From Hericium rajendrae (Eukaryota; Basidiomycota; Agaricomycetes; Russulales; Hericiaceae), in the NCBI GenBank assembly GCA_033439255.1, contig CM065879.1, forward strand, positions 2,796,501 through 2,860,500: a stretch of 64,000 nt of DNA, written 5' to 3'. Below the pieces are notes generated by a model, which did not search any database, was not told where the DNA came from, and was given only the letters and a program-made list of their open reading frames with translations. This document shows positions 48,355 through 59,489 of this stretch, in pieces (the stretch's first letter is position 1; each line of letters starts with the position of its first letter). The position numbers were made by a program, and so were the translations under genes.

Positions 48355-49265
48355 CTGCTGTGAGTCGTTGATGGAGACCAAAGCTGGTAGCAGCGCAGAG
48401 GTGGGAGCAGGCAGAGGCAATGAAGCGACAGTAGGTGTAGCAGTGGATTCGCTACGGGTCAGTGGGACTACCTAGCGAAGCAGAGCGGACTTGGTGTGAT
48501 GACGTGGTGCGAGATGCGAAGGAATCCTTCCTCGAGGGGAGCCCTCTCGATGAAGAGTAGGGGAATGAGAGACGAGCGGCACATCCACGAGGGACGAGCT
48601 GGAGAACCTGAAAAGAGGCGGCTACCGACTCTTCAGTGCTCGGTTGCCAGCGCCTCGGGGGGAAACCTCTCGTAGCGCTGGTGGAAACAAGAGACGAGCG
48701 CGGGCGAGGACTCACCTAGAGGCTCGCGACCGGTCGACTACGAGGTAGAGAGACGAAACGAGAAGGCTCCCTAAAAGGGAGAGAAGTGGAACGTCGAGTT
48801 CCAAGGATAGATGCGATAGAATATCAAGAAGGTAAGTACATCGTGTGCTACGCATGTCCTCTACATACGGTTCTGTCTCCGCCTCGGTAACTCCCGACCT
48901 GCTTAGCGAAGGCTTCCTTTTGCAGCCGACGCGACTCCGCGGTCCGGCCGGGCCTTTTCCTTGCTGCCCCGTCACAGTAGGCAAACCCATCCTTCCCAGT
49001 GCGGCAGGTCCACGCCTGCCAGCCTGATGCATGACTTGTCCGGGGTTCGGAGTGCGGTGGAGGCCACGAGGAGGACGAAGGCTCCCGCATGCGGCCCCGA
49101 GCAGACACAGGTGACGACGACTGATCAAGGAGTCGTTGCGTGAAAGGAGGGCCTGGCGGAGAGCTTGAGAGCTGCTGATGGCGGCCTATAGAAATCAGAA
49201 TTGGAGTCCTCAGGGCGAGATTCACAGAGCTAACCAGTGGGCTTTGGGCCAAGCTGTCTGTGTGG
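48355..49265 (-). pseudogene. acc1' middle part (fragment 3)
   Basis: Minus-strand reading directly behind the retrotransposon TSD gives SLAQSPLVSSVNLALRTP...SEPRTSHASGWQAW and ends in a basic/acidic segment near 48,850. The frame runs on from the piece at 56,372 when the retrotransposon and one TSD copy are removed. Exons further down to 48,355 are uncertain (several frames stay open, a donor-like site lies near 48,832). The piece stops at the R2 terminus. Confidence 0.6.
49261..49265 (+). repeat. Chromovirus target site duplication, left
   Basis: TGTGG, repeated at 56,367-56,371 directly behind the 3' LTR. Confidence 0.93.
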
Positions 49266-49688
49266 TGTCACGGATCGCTCCATTTCTCTCCGCCTTCTTC
49301 TCTGCCATCAAGGCATCGCGTCGGTCATGTGCTCCAGCAGCCCCATCACATGTTCACTTCCTCACATGACCTGGGGCTATCCTTCACCCATGTCCTTGTT
49401 CCCCTTTGGGACATCCTATTGTTCTCCCTCCCATTGTTCTCCTTTTGGCCACCATTGTTCTCACTCTATTGTTCGACCCATTATGGTGTCCATTGTTCTT
49501 TTCCCATTGTCGTCCCAGTACTTATAGGCTCCCTGTCGCTCGCCTATTTCCCTAGATTGTCCATTTCGTCTGTACCGTACTGTACCTCCAATACAGGTCA
49601 CTGCACTGCTAGTCGCTCTCTGCTCTCTCACTCCCATCATCGCTGGTGACTTGGGTGGTTCTCTGCTGTCTACGACCGAGTCTTGACA
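49266..49688 (+). repeat. 5' LTR
   Basis: Starts TGTCACGG, ends GTCTTGACA; contains repeated CCATTGTTCT motifs and a TTATAGG box near 49,525. Compared with the 3' LTR it has CG instead of CA at about 49,573 and CA instead of CG at about 49,605. Confidence 0.96.
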
Positions 49689-50231
49689 CCTGGACAATCT
49701 CTCATACACCCGCCTCACCTCCCTACTATCGCCCATCATACCTTTCTTCTTTGAACCCTTCACCGCCGACATCTTCACCGAATCCCGACATCCATTCCAT
49801 CAACCTCATCTCCCCTTTCCCATCGCCAACACCATCGAGGGCAGTGCACTCATCCTCCTCCTCCGCTATTGTGCTGTGAAGCGTTGGGAAGCCGAAGGAG
49901 TTTGGTTTCGATTGAGGTCGTGGAAACCACGTGCAGGTGCTATCTCCATTGCCTTATACGTTCGAATTCGAGTTTCCTTTGACGTCGACTTGCAAGAATT
50001 CACGTTCGGTGCCTCGGATATCGCTTACCACTGTCGCCAACCCAACCGAGGATCCCCTGCAAGTATCCTACCATCGACCTCATTCCCCTTTTGCACACTA
50101 GGTCTCTTCACCCCCGAACCCTCGCCTGAGCCTGTGTGGGCCAGAGAACGCCTCGGCCACCGATTCCTCAGAAACCCGTACTCGGACCCCCTGTACCCTC
50201 GTGCTCTTGGTCGTCGCCCAGTCGTGGCTGA

Positions 50232-51917
50232 CTTCTTCTAGACCTCACCATTGATCCCACCGACCCCCGTTTCCAGACCACAGAACCATACCCACTCGGC
50301 GTCTTTGCCTCGCTTGACGAATACTTCATCTACACCCTTTCTGGCATCGTTCGAATAGACTTCGTCACTCCGGACGAGGACGAGGACGATCCCACACAGT
50401 GGTACTTCGCTGATCGTGACGACCAGGCAGACCTCGAGCTTAACGACTTCGACGTCGCAGCTACAGAACACCGCCGCCAACACCCCGCTACCCTGCCACT
50501 TCCCACCGTCGCCCTCCCTAGTGCAGATTCTCCCCCTGCTCGCACCACCCCACTTGTTGTTCCCCCAGGTATTACCTTCAACCTGGTAACCAACAACTAC
50601 TACGCATACCGCTCTGACACCAATCGGCTTGTAGTCAGTTGGAGACCCAGCCTCGTAGAAGAAAGTGACCTGTGGTTTTGGCAGGCCAGTATCCTCTTCT
50701 TAACCACTGCAGAACTCGCACCCTCTCAAGCAGTTATAGAGAATCTCGCTCAGCAACAAGCTACCCGCCTCGATACCCTTCGGGCCCCACTACCACCACC
50801 TGTTTCGACGCCTACCCCAGTACCAGTCCCCTCACCTGCTCCACCCGTTGCCGCTGTTGCATCGACATCCACCGTCAACGTCAAACCAACCATTGCCACA
50901 GCTCCCCCTGTTCAGCCATCCATCGACATGTCCAACCCTGAGATCGGCGTCAAACCTGCTCCCTTTGAGGGAGATCATTCCAAGTCCAAGGAATTCCAGC
51001 TGCGTATTCGCTTATTCCTTCGCGCCAATTCTGTCAGGTATCAAGATGATACCGCCCAGATCTCCCTCTTCCTCGACCTCTGCCAGGGCCCTATCGCTGG
51101 TCAGTGGGCCACCCAGCGCGTCGAGGAGATCCTTGAGGATGACGATCTCGTGGCTGCAAACACATCTCCAGCTCATGTTCCCCGTTACGCCAACCTCACC
51201 GCCCTTCGAACTCACTTCAACTTGGACTTCTCTCCCCTTGACGACTCCAAGGATGCCTCCCATGCTATCCAGACCCTCCAGATGGGTACGCGCCCGGTAG
51301 TCGACTACATCACCGAGTTTGAGTCCTTCGCCCCTCACACTGGCTACAATGACATGGCCCTGATCGACTGGTTCCTGCATGGCCTCAACAGCGCCCTGCG
51401 CGATGATTGCCAGCGCAGCTACCCCACGCCCACCACCCTGGCTGAGTGGAAGGCGAGGGCCCGTGACAGGAATGCTGCCTACCTCATGCGCACCCAGTTC
51501 CAGAGTCCCCACCCTACAACTGGGCGCACCCCGGTGAGCACTCGCTCCCCTCAGTCCACATCTACTGGCCGATCCCACACAGTCGCTGCTACAGGTGCCC
51601 CACTGCCCAAACTCTCGGAGCCTGACTGTGAGCGCCTCAGGCGTGAGGGCGGTTGCTTCCGCTGCCGCCAGAAGGGCCATGGCTTCCGCGACTGCCCCCT
51701 CAATGCCGACTCCAACCCCCGTGCCCCAACCCCTCGTGTCCGAGCGCTAGAAACCGGCTCTGCCCCGGGAGTAGCTCCAGAAGATGCAGCTGCCGCCCTC
51801 GCTGTCCCCGCCATCAATAGGTCCATCGCCAACTTATCGTCGCAGTTGAAGGACTTGAGCGAGGAAGAGAGGGAAGAGGCAAAGGCTGCATTAAAGGATA
51901 TGGTTGAGGGTTTTTAA
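50232..51917 (+). CDS. Gag of the chromovirus
   Basis: The frame is open from 50,232; the first in-frame ATG is at 50,928 (MSNPEIGVKPAPFEG). The capsid-like part includes FLRANSVRYQDDTAQISLFL and VVDYITEFESFAPHTG. The CCHC knuckle CFRCRQKGHGFRDC lies at 51,658-51,699. The C-terminus is a charged helix (LSEEEREEAKAALKDMVEG). Upstream sequence from 50,232 to 50,927 has coding character without ATG, and another open frame (49,876-50,241) precedes it, so the true Gag start may be upstream with a frameshift or intron between. The stop is TAA 51,915. Confidence 0.85.
   Translation, partial: LLLDLTIDPTDPRFQTTEPYPLGVFASLDEYFIYTLSGIVRIDFVTPDEDEDDPTQWYFADRDDQADLELNDFDVAATEHRRQHPATLPLPTVALPSADSPPARTTPLVVPPGITFNLVTNNYYAYRSDTNRLVVSWRPSLVEESDLWFWQASILFLTTAELAPSQAVIENLAQQQATRLDTLRAPLPPPVSTPTPVPVPSPAPPVAAVASTSTVNVKPTIATAPPVQPSIDMSNPEIGVKPAPFEGDHSKSKEFQLRIRLFLRANSVRYQDDTAQISLFLDLCQGPIAGQWATQRVEEILEDDDLVAANTSPAHVPRYANLTALRTHFNLDFSPLDDSKDASHAIQTLQMGTRPVVDYITEFESFAPHTGYNDMALIDWFLHGLNSALRDDCQRSYPTPTTLAEWKARARDRNAAYLMRTQFQSPHPTTGRTPVSTRSPQSTSTGRSHTVAATGAPLPKLSEPDCERLRREGGCFRCRQKGHGFRDCPLNADSNPRAPTPRVRALETGSAPGVAPEDAAAALAVPAINRSIANLSSQLKDLSEEEREEAKAALKDMVEGF
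51908..51914 (+). promoter_or_regulatory. Candidate -1 ribosomal frameshift site
   Basis: G GGT TTT precedes the Gag TAA directly and fits the X XXY YYZ slippery pattern. Pol is open in the -1 frame from this point and has no ATG before the protease, only Val codon GTG at 51,941. A downstream pseudoknot was not examined. Confidence 0.55.
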
Positions 51918-54900
51918 AGCGCCCCCCGGTCACGTCGTCCGTGGGTGGCAAGAAACATTTCTTTGATCTGTCGAATCGCTTCTCTGTACTATCCGACCCC
52001 TGTGAGCAATCGTATCCATCGTCTTTGCGCATGTCCGCTATCACACCCAACCGTCAGACACCGTCCATTACGCTCCAGGCCAAGATTATCACTGCCCCGA
52101 TCAAGAAACAAATCGACGCTGAGGCACTTCTCGATAGTGGTGCAGAAGGCATCATTATGCACCCCGAGTTTGCCAAGAAACACCAGTTCCCCCTCAAGAA
52201 ACTCCCTAAACCCTTTCCTGTTCGCAACGTGGACAACTCCGAAAACATCATGGGCTGGGTCCGCTATTCAGTCAACCAGAACATCTGCATTTACGCCAAG
52301 GACTCGATGTCCTTCCATGAGGAGACAGCTGAGTTCTATCTCGTTGATATTGGCAACTATGACATTATCCTTGGGACCGATTGGTTACAGGAACACAACC
52401 CTGAAATTGATTGGGTCTCTCATCATGTTGACATGACTCGCTGCCCTCCCTCTTGCACCCTGAATAAGCCCCCGGTCAAAAACCTGTCCACTCGCACAGA
52501 ACGCCGCCAATCAGCCCCTCGTCCACCAGTCCTCAGTACTGCTGCTGTACTGCTTCCCCCACCTTGTCCCCCTCCATTGCTCCCACTGCCCCCGCCATTT
52601 GTTCCTGCCCCACTTCCCAAATACGTGATCCCTGCTCGCCGAGTCCAAGGTGTCCGTCTTCGCCGCATCCACCTGTCCAAAGTCCCTGCACGTCTGTTTA
52701 CTGAGGACGATGACCCGCGACCTAACGTCGATGATGACTGGGTTGAAGAGGGTCTTCGCCTAGCTGGTGTTCTCCCTGACTGGGACACACCACCCCCTCC
52801 AGATGACGACCCAGACTACCAACATACCATCCGTATCCATCGCTCTTTCACCAATGCTCAGAAACTGGCTGAGCGTGTGGCCGCCCATGTTGCGGAGAAG
52901 TCCTTTGCTGAGATGGTTCCCCCTCAGTACCAGGATTTCCAACCCGTCTTCGATGAGGAATCCTCCCATCGCCTTCCTGAACGTCGCCCTTGGGATCACG
53001 CCATTGACCTGAAAGATGGTTTTGAACCCCGTTCATGCAAGGTCTATCCCATGGCTCCCACTGAGCAGGAGGACCTCGATTCATTCCTTGATGACCAGGT
53101 CAAAAAAGGCTACATCCGTCCTTCCAAATCCCCTATGGCGAGTCCCTTCTTCTTTATCAAGAAAAAAGATGGAAAACTACGCCCCGTCCAGGACTATCGC
53201 ACCCTCAACAAGGGCACCATCAAGAATGAATATCCCCTGCCCCTCATCTCTGAACTCATTGACAAGCTCAAGGGTGCCAAAGTCTTCTCCAAGATGGACG
53301 TTCATTGGGGTTACAACAACGTTCGCATCAAGGAGGGCGACGAATGGAAAGCCGCCTTCAAAACCAACTGCGGTCTCTTTGAACCCCTGGTGATGTTTTT
53401 TGGTCTTACAAACTCCCCTGCCACGTTCCAAGGAATGATGAATGAACTTTTCAAGGATCTCATCGACACGGGCAAAGTCGTCATCTACATGGACAATATC
53501 CTCATTTTTACCGAAACCCTCGAAGAACATCGCGACCTTGTGCGCAAGGTCCTCCAACGCCTCCAGGACAATGACCTCTTCCTCAAACCAGAGAAGTGCT
53601 CTTTCGAGCAGCCCTCCGTTGAGTTCCTCGGTCTCATCGTCTCCCATAACACACTTGCCATGGACCCTGTCAAGGTTGCAGGCATCGCTGAATGGCCTGC
53701 CCCCCGTAACGTCAAGGACGTCCAGTCCTTTGTTGGCTTTGGCAACTTCTATTGACGCTTCATCCAGGACTTCTCCAAAGTCGCCCGTCCCATGTTTGAC
53801 CTTACCAAGAAAGACCATCCTTGGGCCTGGTCTGCTGAATGTCAACATGCCTTTGAGGCTCTTAAAGCTGCGTTCACCTCGTCCCCAGTCCTTATCATGC
53901 CTGACCCGTCCAAACCCTACTTGGTTGAGGTCGATGCCTCAGACTATGCCACAGGAGGTATCCTATCCCAGCGCGGGGAGGACGAGCAATGGCACCCTGT
54001 TGCTTACATCTCCAAGGCCTTCACTGCCCCTGAACGCAACTACGACATTTATGACAAGGAACTCCTGGCCATCATCCGTGCCCTCGAAGCCTGGCGCCAC
54101 TACCTGGAAGGCTCTCCCCATACTGTGGAGATCTGGACCGACCATAAGAACCTGGAATACTTCAAGTCTGCCCAAAAGCTGAGTCGTCGTCAGGCTCGCT
54201 GGGCTCTCTTCCTCACTCGTTTTGACTTCACCTTGATCCACAAACCCGGTATTCATCACCGGCCAGATGCCATGTCGAGACGACCTGACCATAGAGAGGG
54301 GGTGGACGACGACAACTCAGATCGTGTCCTCCTCGACCCCAAGTACTTCCAGATCCGTGCTACACGTCCAGCCGCTGTCAAGTCCATTGGCAATGCTGAT
54401 CTCCGCCAACGCATTCGCAATGCCAAGACCAAGGATATTGAGGTCGTTCAAGCCCTTGACGTGATCCTGAACAACAGTCCTCGCTCCCTCGTCAAGAACC
54501 TCCAAGAATGGAACTACGAGGATGGCCTCATCCTCTTTCGTGGCAAAGTCTACATCCCTGCTGACAAGGACCTTCGTCGAGATATCGTCAAGCTGCATCA
54601 CGACACTCCCATGGCTGGTCACCCCGGACGCTACAAGACCTACGAGCTCCTCAGTCGCAACTACTGGTGGCCCGGTATGTCTGTCTTCGTTCGTGATTAT
54701 GTCGATGGCTGTGCTACCTGCCAGGCCACCAAGGTTCAAAATCACCGCCCTCATGTTGAAACAATTCCCAATGCCATCCCTACCCGTCCTTTCCAAGACA
54801 TTACCTCAGACTTCATCGTCAAACTCCCAGAATGCCAAGGCTATGACTCCATCAATGTGGTCGTCGACCGTTTTACAAAGCACGTCTCCTTCACTCCTTG

Positions 54901-56047
54901 TAAAGAGACCATTACCAGTGATGGCACAGTCGACATCCTTTTTGACAGGATTTATCGGAACTATGGCCTCTGGGAACGTCTCATCTCTGATCGTGGCCCA
55001 CAGTATGCAGGCAAAGTCATGCGTGGCGTCTTTGACAAACTTGGTATCAAGTCCTCCCTCAGCACCGCCTATCATCCACAGACCGACGGTGAGTCAGAAC
55101 GTGTCAATCAAGAACTCGAGCAGTTCCTTCGCACCTTCTGCAACTACCGTCAGGACGATTGGGTCCAATGGCTCCCTTACGCTGAGTTCTCGCACAACCA
55201 CCGTATCCACAGCGCCACTAACTGAGCTCCATTTGAAATGCTCCTCGGCTATATTCCCACTGCCATCCCCACTGTCAACCCCGCATCATCTACACCCGCC
55301 GTCGAGGATCGCTTCCGTCATCTCGAACAACTTCGCACTGAGGTCCAGGCCAGCCTTCAAACAGCTGCTGATCTCATGAAGCGCAACAACCAGGACCATA
55401 TGCATGACACCATCCACTTCCAGGTTGGTGACAAGGTCTGGCTCGACGGCAAGAACATCAAAACCACACGACCCAAAGCTAAGCTTGCTGATCGACGCCT
55501 GGGACCTTTCGAAATCACTGACGTCCTGGGCTCAGTCTCTTATCGACTGAAGCTGCCGCCCACCTGGCGTATCCACCCGGTGTTCCACACGTCCCTGTTG
55601 TCCCCTTACAAGGAAACCGATGCTCATGGTCCCAACTTCCCTGCACCACCACCTGACCTTGTGGAGGGTGAGGAAGAGTATGAAGTTGAGTCTGTCCTCG
55701 ATGCTCGTCTCACCCGGAACAAACGCGGCATTGAATATCTTGTCAAATGGGCAGGCTACCCTGATTCGGAGAATCAGTGGCTTTCGCATACCTCCCTTTC
55801 CAATGCCCATGGTGCAATTACCGACTTCTACACCCGCCATCTGCATGCACTCAAAGCTCCCAATCTTCGTGGACTCATCTACCTCGACCCCGTCCATGCT
55901 CATCATGCACTCCAGGCGAAAGTGCGTCTTAGAGAGGGGGTGATGTCACGGATCGCTCCATTTCTCTCCGCCTTCTTCTCTGCCATCAAGGCATCGCGTC
56001 GGTCATGTGCTCCAGCAGCCCCATCACATGTTCACTTCCTCACATGA
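51914..56047 (+). pseudogene. Pol (PR-RT-RNaseH-IN-chromodomain) with two nonsense codons
   Basis: One frame runs to 56,047, inside the 3' LTR. The protease has LLDSGAEG (52,130). RT includes YRTLNKGTIKNEYPLP, MDVHWGYNNVRI, FGLTNSPATFQ and YMDN at 53,486-53,497 in place of YxDD. RNase H starts near VEVDASDYATGG (53,925). The integrase zinc part (HDTPMAGHPG...CATCQ) and core (SDFIVK, SDRGPQY, GESERVNQELE) follow. The chromodomain reads YEVESVLDARL...YLVKWAGYPDSENQW (55,678-55,800). TGA codons interrupt at 53,753-53,755 (after GNFY) and 55,223-55,225 (after HSATN); the reading resumes at once in the same frame, so these are point mutations. Confidence 0.93.
55931..55943 (+). other. Polypurine tract
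   Basis: AGAGAGGGGGTGA lies directly before the 3' LTR, at the place where plus-strand DNA synthesis is primed in this class. Confidence 0.75.
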
Positions 56048-56366
56048 CCTGGGGCTATCCTTCACCCATGTCCTTGTTCCCCTTTGGGACATCCTATTGT
56101 TCTCCCTCCCATTGTTCTCCTTTTGGCCACCATTGTTCTCACTCTATTGTTCGACCCATTATGGTGTCCATTGTTCTTTTCCCATTGTCGTCCCAGTACT
56201 TATAGGCTCCCTGTCGCTCGCCTATTTCCCTAGATTGTCCATTTCGTCTGTACCATACTGTACCTCCAATACAGGTCACTGCGCTGCTAGTCGCTCTCTG
56301 CTCTCTCACTCCCATCATCGCTGGTGACTTGGGTGGTTCTCTGCTGTCTACGACCGAGTCTTGACA
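55944..56366 (+). repeat. 3' LTR
   Basis: 423 bases, 421 identical to the 5' LTR. Confidence 0.96.
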
Positions 56367-56371
56367 TGTGG

Positions 56372-57529
56372 CCTGTTTGGCTCTGAACGCCTAGTGCCAT
56401 CTGGACACGGGCATCCTCTACTTCCTCCCACTCCTCCTGCCGTTTGTCCTCGCCCAATGCGAAAGCGACCTCCTCGAGCTCCACAGCATACGTCCCGTGA
56501 TGCCTTACGAATGGTCTGCACAAGTACGGCCTTCGCACGTAGGTTGCGGCACCTGGCTGAGCCTCCGGCGTGCTGGCAAGGTGCATGGAGAAACGACATG
56601 CCACAAGTGGCTCGTCCAGCAAGAAATCCGGGGAGCATGGAGGCGTAATTGGCACCTCGGCGTCGTCCTGTTCAGAGTGCTAAGGCAAATCTTCTGGTGA
56701 GTGCTGGAGAGCCAGATCAATGACAATGTGTCAGGAGGCAGAGGATCGGCCGTCCTGCTGAGTGCGGCCGAGCATAGGAGCTGAAGCCATGCGCCTAGCT
56801 GGTGGCATGTGGGACAGCGGCGCCAGAGGAGTTGGCTGCGAGACAGAACGTGCGGGGCATGAAGGGGAGGGACCACGCCTCAACGCGCTGCCTGCAGCTT
56901 GAATAGGCGATGCAATCACACTACGCCCGCTCCTGCTGATCGTGGTCTGTCCGGATTGCGACGAACCAGGCAGAAAAAGACGGGGCTGGTCACTGATTCT
57001 GTTGGGGGTCGAATGGGCATCACCATGGCCAACACATTGGGGAAGTGCGTGCATTGTGCGGGGACGTGTCTCTGACGAAGGCTGAGGCAAGGCAGGGCTC
57101 ATGGCCGGCCCGAGGATCAATCGTGGGGAGGACGGGGGAGAGGCACTATTTGCGTGTTGTTCGGGTGGTGATACGCTCCTGGAAGCATCCCTCTGGCTCG
57201 ACAGGGGATGGCCTGGCCTGCGAACCAGAGATGCAGCACGAGATGGCATATCATTCACGCCCTCTAAGCTCTCATCAGAGGTGCTGGTGCCGGGGCCCTC
57301 GTCATACTTCCCTGCTGAGGCTGGCTGGAAGGCGCGCGCAGCCTGCTCTGTGGGAGCTGGCAGAGACTCAAGTGTCAGTCTACGTCCGATGATGTGGGAG
57401 GAAACAAACATACTGAAGCACTGCGCCGCGAAAGCAGCGCTAGCCTCCTCCATGCTGTGAAACCCGGTTGGATCGGCCACATTCCATTTGCATGATCTCG
57501 AGTCGAGCATCACTCCTGAGTGAACACTG
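56372..57529 (-). pseudogene. acc1' middle part (fragment 2)
   Basis: Behind an acceptor at 57,530 (intron 57,530-57,579), the minus strand reads SVHSGVMLDSRSCKWNVAD, FHSMEEASAAFAAQCF, LTLESLPAPTEQAARAF and a long Ser/Pro-rich region, then DARVQMALGVQSQTGH up to the retrotransposon TSD. The VHSG...F block corresponds to IHSGSSDGRTFG...F of the KDZ-1 cargo protein acc1, which places this piece between the N- and C-terminal fragments. A stop at 56,731 in the first frame probably reflects an intron before the last stretch. Confidence 0.65.
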
Positions 57530-57579
57530 CGGGATGTCAGCTTGATGAGGAGGGTGTGAGGAGCAACGACACATACCTT

Positions 57580-57989
57580 TTCACACCGATTTTGAAGAAA
57601 CACGACTTAGAGAGACGTTAGTCTATACTACAAGTAGAGTCAGTAAAGATGAAACTCATAAGTAATGCAAGATATGCTCACCTCAGTCTGTGATGTGAAA
57701 GACTGAGGTATCTGAGCGAACGAGGGAGCCCTTATATAGTACTGAGGGCTCTGCATATCTACCAATCAGAAATTGTACAGTAATCGTACAGCATAGCATA
57801 ATGGATTGCTCATCGCATGGGAACAGCATCAGTCAGCTCACTAAGGTATCAGTAAGCGTATGTCAGAGCATATTACTAACCTGTACAGTAAGGCTATGTA
57901 AATGTTCCATGTGATTCTGCAATCACCAAAGTCCAGATTGTTCCAGATCTTTCCATAATTGTTGTCATCGAGACTAGCATCATCAACCA
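57580..57989. other. Non-coding stretch within acc1'
   Basis: About 400 bases between two acc1' exons, longer than the other introns. It contains CTCAGTC...GACTGAG and GAGCCCT...AGGGCTC dyads and TATATAGTACTGAGG near 57,735. It may be a small insertion or a long intron; I cannot define ends. Confidence 0.4.
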
Positions 57990-59157
57990 ATTTCAACAGA
58001 TTTGTCCTTGGCGCTCTGAAATCGGCCCTGTCAATATGATTGATGCATTCATGCCAAAGAATTCTTGCAGAAGATCTGTGAAAGGGCACAGATAATACAC
58101 GATCTTCGACTGCATGCTACAAAGCTGCTTGTAAGTGGACGTCACTTTCTGAGGATAAGAGGACACACTGATAATAATACTCAGCAGTCTTCTTCTTGTT
58201 GCCAGCGTCGCACAGCTGAGCATACAAATCCATCTGCTTATCATGCTCCTGCTGCAGATCCTCCCTTAAACCTGCCTTGAACTCGTCCGGTTGAGAATCA
58301 TACACCGCGTGTGTGTATGCAGCGCGCAGCTTCATCTCAGTAAGCTTGACCGCCTTCTCGCCCTTTGCATAATCCGCGAGCCATGACTCGTAAACTTTTG
58401 TGAAGAGAGGGTCCTCAAAGGTGAGGTCGGCTAAGATAGAGATCTGGTCAAGTGATGGCTGGATTCCTGTTGACGGAAGGGTGCTGGCAGCTTGCCAGCC
58501 TGCAGAAATGCAGGTGAACATGGGGTCGAACCGCAGCTTGACGAGCACAGCATAGTGCTGCTTCGAAAAGAACTGATCCTTGTGGGCACGGCAAGGCTTG
58601 ATGGGGGCCATATCAACCATCTCTACGAACTTCTTGCCCAGATCACCTCCAGAGTTCACCTTTCTGCCTTCACCGTGGCCGTTGTGTCGAAACCAATCCG
58701 CCAGCTTCTATGGAATTATGAGTAAAAACGTCCCAGGAAATTACAAATATGACACGTACCCCTCGCACCCACCACCACTTCCGACTCTTTAAGACGGCCT
58801 CGGCTTCCTCCTCATCCTCTACGCGGATGGAAGTAACATCGGCTGAGCCCTCTGCCACATCATCGCCCACTGCGTCCTTCTTGACTTTGTCATCGAGGAC
58901 GAAATCGTCATAACCAAGCTCGTCGAAGTACCCGTTGGTTGACTTGTTGTAGAAGGTGCCGACTGCCCCCTTGACCGTGGAGGCGCTGGCAGTCTGCCAG
59001 GGATCCCTGCGTGCCTCGCAGAACTCGATCGGTAGCCGAGCAAAAATGGGATGCGACCGCACAGCTTGCCTATGCTTTCCAGGCAGGACTGGCACGTCTT
59101 TGCTGGCTGGGTGGTCCTGAGCTTTGGCAGGGGGAGAGCGCTAACTCTGTCTGTCAT
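57990..59157 (-). pseudogene. acc1' N-terminal exons (fragment 1)
   Basis: From about 59,157 the minus strand reads a short head, then STVKGAVGTFYNKSTNGYFD, GYDDFVLDD, an acidic run, SRKWWWVRG, and after an intron near 58,710-58,760 KLADWFRHNGHG, KDQFFSKQHYAVLVKLRFD, FTKVYESWLADYAKGEKA, QPDEFKAGLREDLQQEHDKQ. A further exon gives LLQEFFGMNASIILTGPISE, matching the GGMVTILFGAPVP block of acc1. The first 60 codons change frame near 59,095, so the start is unsure. Gene function unknown. Confidence 0.68.
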
Positions 59158-59489
59158 TGGAGCTGGGGCTGCTGACGATCAGAGGGTCGAAATGGAAGTC
59201 CAAATCGGATTAGGGTTGAGTACGAGTGTTGAGTTTGCGGGGAATCCCGGAGCTCGAGCAACCAACAGCTGAACCGCTAAGCCACAATCCCCTGCACATG
59301 ATCACGTGTCTCAGCGTCACATACTCACAGCATACAGGCTTCCAAGTTCGAACCCGCGAGCTGTGTCCAGTTCGATAGCTATGCTTTGATCAAAATTGAT
59401 GGCCAAGGCATTCCATACCTATATAAACCCCCATGCAATACCTGTCATTCTTCAGCATTTTCCCTCTCACTCTATCTTTTCTTTTCTGC
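59158..59489. promoter_or_regulatory. Divergent promoter between acc1' and the gene at 59,490
   Basis: A TATAAA box at 59,421-59,427 precedes the plus-strand ATG by 64 bases. The interval has the same divergent logic as 28,372-28,631 in KDZ-1. Confidence 0.5.

Larger units (their letters stand above)
49266..56366 (+). mobile_element. Ty3-type chromovirus LTR retrotransposon
   Basis: A 7.1 kb element with two 423-bp LTRs that differ at two positions, TG...CA ends and a 5-bp TSD. Domain order is Gag with CCHC knuckle, protease, reverse transcriptase, RNase H, integrase and C-terminal chromodomain, which defines a Metaviridae chromovirus of fungi. The chromodomain is expected to steer integration to heterochromatin. 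Pol carries two in-frame TGA codons and altered RT residues, so this copy should be immobile on its own despite its young LTRs. It sits in acc1'. Confidence 0.96.

Noticed and set aside
57530-57603. Viroplasmin-like domain starting at 57,603 on the minus strand
   Set aside because: The VHSG...F block aligns better with the middle of acc1, and the first 24 bases are probably intron or flank.
59215-59360. tRNA or SINE-like A-box (TGGCTTAGCGG, minus strand) and GTTCGAACC box
   Set aside because: Spacing and stems do not fold into a tRNA; the two boxes are on different strands or too close.
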